Made by a program: the position numbers and the translations under genes
Notes under the pieces: generated by a model
Told to the model about the DNA's origin: nothing
What the model saw: only the letters and a program-made list of their open reading frames with translations
The model's database searches: none
Part shown: in pieces, positions 57,101 to 64,000 of the stretch
How positions within the stretch are numbered: the first letter of the stretch is position 1
Layout of the letters: the number at the start of each line of letters is the position of its first letter
Assembly: GCA_015680905.1 (NCBI GenBank)
Contig: CM027381.1
Span: forward strand, 15,601,501-15,665,500
Source: Coptis chinensis
Lineage: Eukaryota > Streptophyta > Magnoliopsida > Ranunculales > Ranunculaceae
Length of the DNA: 64,000 bases
Reading direction: 5' to 3'

Positions 57101-58795
57101 GGTTCACGCTATGGCGCCTTAGCATTTTCTTCGAGGTGTATCACGATGGGTGCACACATTAGGTTCAATGCCTTTAATGTCATCGAGGACCATCCAATAG
57201 CGAACGATGTTGTTGAATGACATTAATTAAACGAAGCTTCGATCGTCGAATCAGTGAAGAATTAATAATCGGGTGACGCGACCATCGGCATCAAGTCAGA
57301 CGTATTTTAATTCGAAGGAAGAGGTTTTAATTCGGGGTGGGCTGAGAGTGGGTATTAAAGATTCTTGAGGAAGGTCATCATCCATGTAGTAAAAGCAGTT
57401 GATGATCATTCAAGTTACTTGACATCACCGCCATTGTAGGGTCAAATAATGGTAATCGGGACTCTAATAACTCATTTACTTCTTGTGTATAATCATCGTC
57501 CTCAAACTCGGATTCACTAAAGGAAAGAAATTGGTACACTTCATCTTCGTGAAAAGAGTTTGTGAAATACTCTTGAATCTTTGTCAACCCCGTTGACCTC
57601 ACCATTAATGTCGCTCGAAGTTGTTTCATCAACTTGAACACATTCACCTCGACCGAAAGATTTCGAAGGACATGGTCATGGAACCATCTCTACGCTTAAT
57701 AAGAGCATTAGCAAAGCCGAGGAATGGGCGTCCTAAGATGATAGGAATGGAATCATATGCAACTTCGATCCAAAATAACAAAGTCTACAGGATAGAAGAA
57801 ATCTTGGACTTTTAAGGGCGTTTTCCACAATTCCTTTTGGATACTTTATGGAACGCATCGGCTAAATGTAGAGTCATGGTGGTAGGTTTGAGCTCATGAA
57901 GACCTAGTTGTTTAAATAAATAATATGGAAGTAAGTTCACACTAGCTCCTAGGTCTAGTAGTCGCAAGAGCCGTGTATTTGTCACCTAAGGTGCATGGAA
58001 CCGTTAGTCTACCGGGTCCTTGTATTTTACTATACCATTGTGTTCGGTGATGGAGGAAACCTGCTCAGGAGGAACGCTTGTTGAGGAATATTAGTTCTCC
58101 TTTTTGTGGTGCACATATCTTTCAGAAATTTTGCATGTTTTGGTAATAGTTTTAAGGCATCGAAAAAGGTAAGTTGATTGTTAAATTTTGAAAAGTCTCT
58201 CGAATTTCAGCAAAATTCTCATCAGTTTATTCTTTGCCAAGCCGTAGGAAACGGGTGCCTTAGGCCCGAATTTGGCAAAGGGTCTACTTGCTTGTTTCCT
58301 ACATTCGGAGGTGTTGACTTTGTTGGATCACGGGGAATCTTTTCGTAGGTTCATTATTAGAAATAGATTCCTTGGAACCCTCTTTTTCCTTTGGTTGATC
58401 ATCCGCATAATGATCCGATTGTCTACAGTTTTTCTAGATCGTAGAGTAGTGATTGCATGCACCTCACCTTGGTTGGGGGTGCTTGTACCGTAGGCATTAA
58501 TGAGTTCAAAGGTCGTGTTTGTTTGGTTTAGGGTTTGAACCGCTTGTGCAGAAACACGCCTTTCGACTCTTTTCTTGCGCCAATTGCTGAAGTGATTGTT
58601 GGATAGACGTTAAAATTTGAGATTGTTGGTTCATGTAAGCCAAGAAAGTCTCATTTGTCCTATCCGTAATGGTTGGCGAGGTTGTTTTTGCAACAATTAG
58701 TAGTTCTCAATTATTGCTTAGAAGTTGTTGATTATAGTTGGGATCCGGATTAGTCGGAACAAGGTCAGTTGGTTTGATAGTTAGCATTGGAATTA
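57101..58795 (-). pseudogene. Protease and gag C-terminal remnants of minus-strand Athila
   Basis: The minus-strand frame 57378-57647 (FHEDEVYQFLSFSESEFEDD) is the acidic linker between protease and RT. Around 57700-58050 the fragments match the plus-strand copy at 61200-61560 (KIQGPGRLTVPCTLG near 58020). From 58100 to 58795 the fragments match gag of the plus-strand copy up to about its base 60460. The similarity ends in an A/T run. Confidence 0.6.
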
Positions 58796-59259
58796 TTTTG
58801 AAATTAAAAATTAAAAAATTAAAAATTAAAAATTAAAAATTAAAAAAAAAATCATAGTAATTAAAAATTTCATCTAAATCATCTTAATAACACCGCATAA
58901 TACACCATCATAAATCATCATCCTATTCCATCGATTGCCTGAAACTTGAAAAAATTGAGGTTGCCTAATTAAGGAGCGTCTTGCTATACAACAACCTCCC
59001 CTCAATTCTCGGTAACTCTCTTTGGAATATTCCTAATATTATCCTAAGCTTCCCCTTTCGAAGTTAGCAAATTTCCGGAAGGCGTGCTTCAACTTCCTCC
59101 TTCCTAACTTCAAAAACTCCGGTCATTATTCGTTCCTTATGAGCACTAAATTAAAATTCATATTTGTATGAGACTACGATGCCCGTAAACATAAGGAATT
59201 AGAACTTACATATCATCGTCGAAAATACAAGAAACAATACATTTATGTTATCTCCTAGG
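58796..59259. other. Junction between the two Athila elements
   Basis: 58798-58850 is a run of AATTAAAA-type words (aaaattaaaaattaaaaaat). The rest, to about 59259, is non-coding and probably the untranslated leader of the plus-strand element. No LTR end or target duplication is visible, so the head-to-head junction looks like a rearrangement, not a clean insertion. Confidence 0.5.
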
Positions 59260-60700
59260 CATAGTTCCTCCTCCAGTAAATCAACCTCGTCAAACATCTC
59301 CGTTTCCATTATCCCTTTAATTATGGTGAAGAAAATCTCGCGGTCGAGAAACCGAAAGGGACCCCTTTCGATTTCTATCTTGCCTTTACAGGGAAGGACC
59401 TACTTCCTGCATTAAACCTCGATCTGCGATTGTAGGTGATTTTCAGTATTCGGGCCAAACATTTTCGGGTTTGTTACCTGTTTACCATGGTTTAGACCAT
59501 GAAAAACCATACAATCATCTTCGTCGGATGCAACAAGTAGTCACCACTTTTAAGCCATCCGGCCGTTACCAAACGAACAAGTCTTGCTTAGGTTGTTTCC
59601 CTTCACTTTAAGCTGATAAAGCTTCGGTTGGCTCGCCCGGACAAGCGCCGCCAATCCATTGACACATGGGGCAAACTTGTTCAAGCATTCATGATAAAGT
59701 TTTATACTTTCGAAGAAAACTACATAAATGCTTCAAAGATTCAATTCTTCGAATCCCGGAAGCACCCCGGAATCCTTTTCAAAAGCGTGGAGCAGATTTA
59801 TCGATCTACTTCGAATGTCCCCATCATCAACTCGACAAATTAGTATTAGTCGTTCATTCTTTAATGGTCTCTCGACCATCAAAAGGAAACATAGATATAT
59901 CATGAACGGCGTTGTTGGACGTTGAGAAATTTCTTGAAGCATACACTTTTCGAGAGAACGGGCTTCACGGCACCCATTGGGGAAACACCGATTCTTCTAG
60001 ATCTTCTAAAGACACTCTCTACCAAAGTTCGTCTATGTTCAAGGTCAAAACCGATCCGAATTAAAACTCTAATCGAATCCTTAAACAAAAGGTCGATGCT
60101 CTTTTCGGGTACAAGTAAATGAACAAAAACCCAAACAGTCATGGCCGCCAACGCCTTCCCCATGCCCTCTTTGCTTAAGTCCCGGAAGCGCCGATTCTTA
60201 TTGTCCTTTGGTATATGAGTGTCCTCCCCAACCTTGTTGAAGAGGTTTGTGCTTTCAACATCCCTAATGCACCTTTGGCTAATAACATCCGAATTTAGCT
60301 TGGGCACCTGTCGGCCCAACAACAAGCTCCTTCAGGTGGCAACAACGTTCTGTCGTCCACCACGAACTACAATTCCTATCGTCAAGGAAATCCTCCATAA
60401 TTTCAGCAAAGCGGGCAAAGTAATTTTTCCCAACAACGCAAATATGGGATACCAAAACAACCGCGAACCTTGTTCCCGCTTAACCAAGGATATGGCTACC
60501 AAAATCAACCCTGTGAATAATAACCGAGAACTAGTTCCCCTTTGCTCCTTTAGTACAATCCACCCGGATAAAAAAGCGGCTGAAACTTTTCCGACATACA
60601 TGAATCAACGAATCAAATCCTAGCTTCTATCCAACAGTCTTCACCGTTAGCTCGGGATAAAGCAAAAAGGCGTTGTTCCCCGCCGGTTCAAACCCTAAGC
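59260..60700 (+). pseudogene. Gag of plus-strand Athila
   Basis: Fragments are LLPVYHGLDHEKPYNHLRRM (about 59470-59535), the core DTWGKLVQAFMIKFYTFEEN (59660-59725) and, in other frames, FKSVEQIYRS/WSRFIDLLRMSP. These correspond to the Retrotrans_gag core with its W..L...F..KF motif. The region after 60300 is rich in Asn and Gln and includes MATKINPVNNNRELVP. Frame changes occur about every 100-150 bp. Confidence 0.7.
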
Positions 60701-61179
60701 CTACAAACACCGCCTTTGAACTCAACAATGCACGGGACCTAGTAATCCAAGCCAGGGTGAGGTAAATGCCATTACCACTCTTCGCTTCGGCGAACCATCG
60801 ACAATAATATCATGATGCGGGGCGAGGAATCGGCGGAAGCCCCGACTAACGCCCTTCCAACTCATACCTCGCGAACCTATAACGGACGAAGTTGTACCAT
60901 CAAAATCTACACCTACGCCCCTAGGAAAAGATACCATTGATCCTTGCTGCGATTCCGCCCAAAGCTCCGCTCCCTGCCCGTTTGGTAAAGAACAAACATG
61001 GCGAACATTTTGATGAGATCATTGAAACCTTCAAAAATTTTGACCATAAACTTACCTTTCCTAGATATTTAAAGCATTTGCCCAAGCATGCCAAGTTTTG
61101 AAGGACACGACATGCACCACCAAACGACGTCTGAATGTACCTCAACAAGCCGTTCCTCACCGAAAGCGGTTTCCCTCGA

Positions 61180-61680
61180 TTACCACTACCAATGGTGTGG
61201 TAAAGTACAAGGACCCGTGTCGACTAACCGTACCGTGCACGTTGGGCACAAGTATACCGGGCTATCGCGCTTTTAGACCTAGGTGCCAATGTTAACCTAC
61301 TTCCTACTACTTATTTAAGCAGTTAGGTCTTCATGAATTGAAACCTACCAATATGACTCTCGCAACTCACTCGGATCGGCTCCATCAAAAGTACCCAAAA
61401 GGCATAGTAGAGAACGTTATAGTAAAGGTCCAAGATTTTACTATCCAGTTGATTTTGTCATTCTAGATAATCGAAGTAGCCCGCATGACTCCATCCCTAT
61501 CATCTTGGGACGCCCTTTCCTTGCAACCCTAACGCTCTTATAAATTGTCGACGGTTCAATGACATTGTCTTTTCGAACCTTTCTGGCCGAACTCAACGTG
61601 TTCAAATTAATGAAACAGGTTTCCGATCCTATAATGGAGGGATAGATTAGCTGGTTGATAGTCCGGAGCATGATTATTTC
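61180..61680 (+). pseudogene. Protease remnant of plus-strand Athila
   Basis: The frame around 61180-61260 (VVKYKDPCRLTVPCTLG) leads into a segment around 61265-61310 that reads LLDLGA in the place of the retropepsin active site, followed by NLLP and, further on, a stretch up to about 61670 that matches the minus-strand copy. A frame break falls just before the active-site triad. The triad reads D-L-G here. Confidence 0.55.
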
Positions 61681-62149
61681 GCAAACTCTTTCCCCCGGAC
61701 GAGATACACCAATTTCTTTCTTTTGATAATCTGGAGTTTGACGATGACTTCATTACAAGGGATGTCCATGCATTATTAGAGTCGGCACCCATATTGACCC
61801 CTAATGCTTGATCTGAAACTAATTGTAGGACCGGATTCGGCTTTTCCATTGAAGAGATGATCCCTCACGAATCCTTGATCCCCAATCCTCCAACTCCGGA
61901 TTTAAAACCTCTACCCCGATTTGGAGCAACGCATATCTCGATTCGATAGTAGTCACCCTATAATAATTTACGCTCACTTGACTACGCATCGAAGACACGT
62001 TTGATTCATGTCATTCGTGAACACCGCCCGCTATCGGATGGTCCTTAGATGATATCAAGGGAATAGACCCTAGCATATGCACGATCGTTATACATCTTGA
62101 TGGCTGACACAAAGACATCACGAGAACCACAACGCCTTTAATCCCGCTA

Positions 62150-63450
62150 TGAAGGAAGTAGTGAGAGAGGAAGTTCGTTTACTTGATTTGCGCTGGTATC
62201 ATATACCCTATCTCGGATAGTGATCAAGGTTAGTCCCGGTCCACGTTGTTCCCAAAAAGTCCGGCATTCAAGTTGTGCAAAATGAAAATGGTGAATGCAT
62301 CTCCACTCGCATTCCTTTGAAATGGAGAATTTGCATTGACTATCGCGAAACTTAATGCCGAACCCGTAAAGATCATTTTCCTCTCCCATTCATTGACTGT
62401 GGATGCTAGAAGCGTTAAAGGCGGTCATGCTTACTACTTCTTTTCTTGATGGCTATTTGGATACTTCCAAATTGTCATCGATCCCGCCGATCAAGAAAAG
62501 ACAACTTTCACGTGTCCCTTTTGGAACCTTTGCTTACGCATCGAATGCCTTTTGGTCTTTGTAATGCCCGTGCACTTTCCAACGCTGCATGCTTCACATT
62601 TTTAGTGATATGGTGGAACGTTATATGGAAGTCTTCATGGACGACTTTTCCATTCTGAGAAATTCCTTTAACGATTTTTTTATCCAACCTTTCCAAAGTC
62701 TTAACGGCGTTGCAAGGAGAAAAAATCTGGTACTCAATCGGGAGAAGTGTCATTTCATGGTTACCAAAGGACTTGTTCTAGGTCATATTGTTTCAAAAGA
62801 CGGGATAGAGGTTGATAAAGCTAAAATTGTTAAAATTTCTTCGCTACCCTTCCCACGCACAGTTCGGGATATCCGTGCCTTTTTAGGCCACGCTGGGTTT
62901 TACAGGAGATTCATTCAGGATTTCTCTAAAGTTGCTCGACCCTTAACCAATCTCCGCTTTAAGGATGCGATTCGACTTCAATTTCAATTGCAAACAAGCT
63001 TTTGATACACTAAAACCGCCTCGACTACCGCTCCTATTATTCAACCCCCGATTGGTCTCAACCATTCGAATCGATGTGTGACGCTTAGCGACTTTGCTAT
63101 TGGTGCCGTGCTAGGCTAACAGCGGCCGACGACGACAAACCCGTTGTCATTTATTACGCTTAGTAAAACTCTTTAACGATTCAACGTAATTATACCACAA
63201 CCGAGAAAGAGTTCCTAGTTGTTTGTCTATGCTTTGGATAAGTTTAAGCCCTACCTAGTTGGAACATCGACCATAGTATATAACCGACCATGCCGCGAAT
63301 TCGGTACTTTACGCGCAAAAAGGACGCAAAACAACGATTGTTCTTTGGATCCTTCTCTTACAAGAATTCACCCGGAAATCAAAGACAAGAAAGGAGGCGA
63401 AAATGTAAGTAGCCGACCATTTATCAAGGCGGTTGGTGACATCGATAGTG
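62150..63450 (+). pseudogene. RT and RNase H of plus-strand Athila
   Basis: The frame 62589-63005 contains MVERYMEVFMDDFSILRNSF, with the catalytic F-x-D-D kept, then KNLVLNREKCHFMVTKGLVL, GHIVSKDGIEVDKAKI and IRAFLGHAGFYRRFIQDFSK. RNase H fragments follow (YALDKFKPYLVGTSTIVY, 63219 onward; EIKDKKGGENVSSRP). The upstream fingers region (62150-62580) is readable in pieces only. This is the best-preserved pol segment in the window. Confidence 0.85.
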
Positions 63451-63689
63451 ATTCCGAAGCTATCGGTGACTCCTTCCCAGGGCGAATACTTGTACTCTAT
63501 TTTCTCATCTCCATGGTGCTGCGGATATCGTTAACTACCTAGTTCTTGAGGAAGTCCCTCCTCTTGGTCACGCCCCGATCATAAAAGTTCTTATCCATCG
63601 TAAAATATTATTTCGGGATGAACCCTACCTCTTTAAGTATTGTTCGACCAACTCATTAAATTCGCTGCATTCCGACCGGGAACACGGCG

Positions 63690-64000
63690 TATTATCCTTT
63701 TGCCATGAACAATCTTGCGGAGGTCATTTCAGGTGGAAAGAAAACTGCTGCCAAGGTGTTACAATGTGGTTTTATCGGCCTACCCTTTTTCGCGATGCAC
63801 ACCGAACATTGTGTAGCTTGCATTCGTTGTCAACACTTAGGTCGAATTACCAAGCGAAATATGATGCCCCTAAATCCTATATTGATTGTGGAAATTTTTG
63901 ATGTTTGGGGCATTGATTTTATGGGACCCTTCCCTATTTTCTCAAGGTTTTCTATACATTTTAGTAAATTTGTAGACTATGTGTCCAAATGGATTGAGGC
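63690..64000 (+). pseudogene. Integrase start of plus-strand Athila, cut by window edge
   Basis: The zinc-binding part is recognisable (CHEQSCGGHF near 63704, then TLFRDAHRTLC), followed by [29 protein letters not shown] and, after a frame break, [11 protein letters not shown] at the edge. It matches 55102-55368 of the minus-strand element almost base for base in places. Confidence 0.75.

Larger units (their letters stand above)
46530..58795 (-). mobile_element. Interior of a decayed minus-strand Athila element
   Basis: Reading leftward from 58795: gag C-terminal part, protease remnant, RT, RNase H, integrase (to about 54439), a 34-bp tandem repeat, ATHILA-type ORF regions, a polypurine tract and the 3' LTR (45073-46529). 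Its 5' end is missing; near 58800 the sequence becomes an AATTAAAA run and then a second element in the opposite direction. The coding parts carry many frame breaks. The presence of two ATHILA-like ORF regions suggests that more than one insertion built this block. The part 46530-48250 next to the LTR is non-coding. Confidence 0.75.
59260..64000 (+). mobile_element. Plus-strand Athila element, gag to integrase start; runs off the right edge
   Basis: Domain order on the plus strand is gag (59260-60700), protease remnant (about 61180-61340), acidic linker, RT (about 62150-63000), RNase H (63050-63450), integrase zinc-binding part and the start of the core (63690-64000). It is the same family as the minus-strand element at 54.4-58.8 kb. 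Frame breaks are dense, and no LTR is seen at its left. It is not functional. Confidence 0.85.

Overview
This is nuclear DNA from a flowering plant, probably a eudicot. It is AT-rich, has one intron-rich housekeeping gene, and is otherwise mostly nested, decayed transposable elements of typical plant families: Ty3/gypsy Tat and Athila, L1 LINE, MULE, hAT-like MITEs and TIR elements. I see no bacterial, organellar or viral genes and no CRISPR array. The species cannot be named from the sequence alone.

Layout. (1) 1-6706: a minus-strand Tat-lineage retrotransposon (gag, protease, RT, two RNase H domains, 5' LTR) whose 3' part lies off the left edge. An Athila-type LTR is nested in its pol. (2) 6707-14874: non-coding DNA with an 872-bp MULE-type foldback element bounded by a perfect 9-bp target duplication, then a tandem non-autonomous LTR element (LTR-internal-LTR-internal), then a 387-bp MITE. 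(3) 14.9-18.4 kb: a MULE transposase tail, decayed ORFs, a clean 1.3-kb solo LTR with a 5-bp target duplication, and a cysteine-rich ORF. (4) 18.8-22.1 kb: a hAT-like MITE inside a tandem repeat, a broken tRNA-Ile(AAU) gene beside a 70-bp repeat family, and a TIR element that carries a piece of a membrane steroid-binding protein gene.

(5) 23018-36884, minus strand: the one clearly intact gene, a 14-exon DEAD-box RNA helicase of the RH16/DDX56/Dbp9 type. I could splice it into a continuous 573-residue frame. Its introns hold an L1 fragment, a foldback MITE and a tandem duplication. (6) 37.0-38.9 kb: a divergent transcription unit whose predicted 5'UTR intron contains eight 87-bp repeats with no change in length; its coding part is unrecognised. 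(7) 39.9-43.6 kb: a hAT-like MITE and a minus-strand Ulp1 (C48) protease-like gene in which the catalytic Asp position reads Asn. (8) 43751-45072: LTR, primer-binding site and gag of a second Tat copy in plus orientation, cut off by an Athila 3' LTR (45073-46529). (9) 46.5-58.8 kb: the decayed minus-strand Athila interior, with two ATHILA-type ORF regions, a TATA/MSA promoter-like module, a 34-bp tandem repeat, and pol. (10) About 59.3-64 kb: a second Athila element in plus orientation, head to head with the first, so that the pol genes form a large inverted repeat.

The helicase is the only gene whose function (ribosome biogenesis) can be stated with confidence. The transposable elements show a clear order of events: Athila into Tat, a TIR element into the 70-bp repeat, a MITE into the end of the tandem LTR element, and L1 into a helicase intron.
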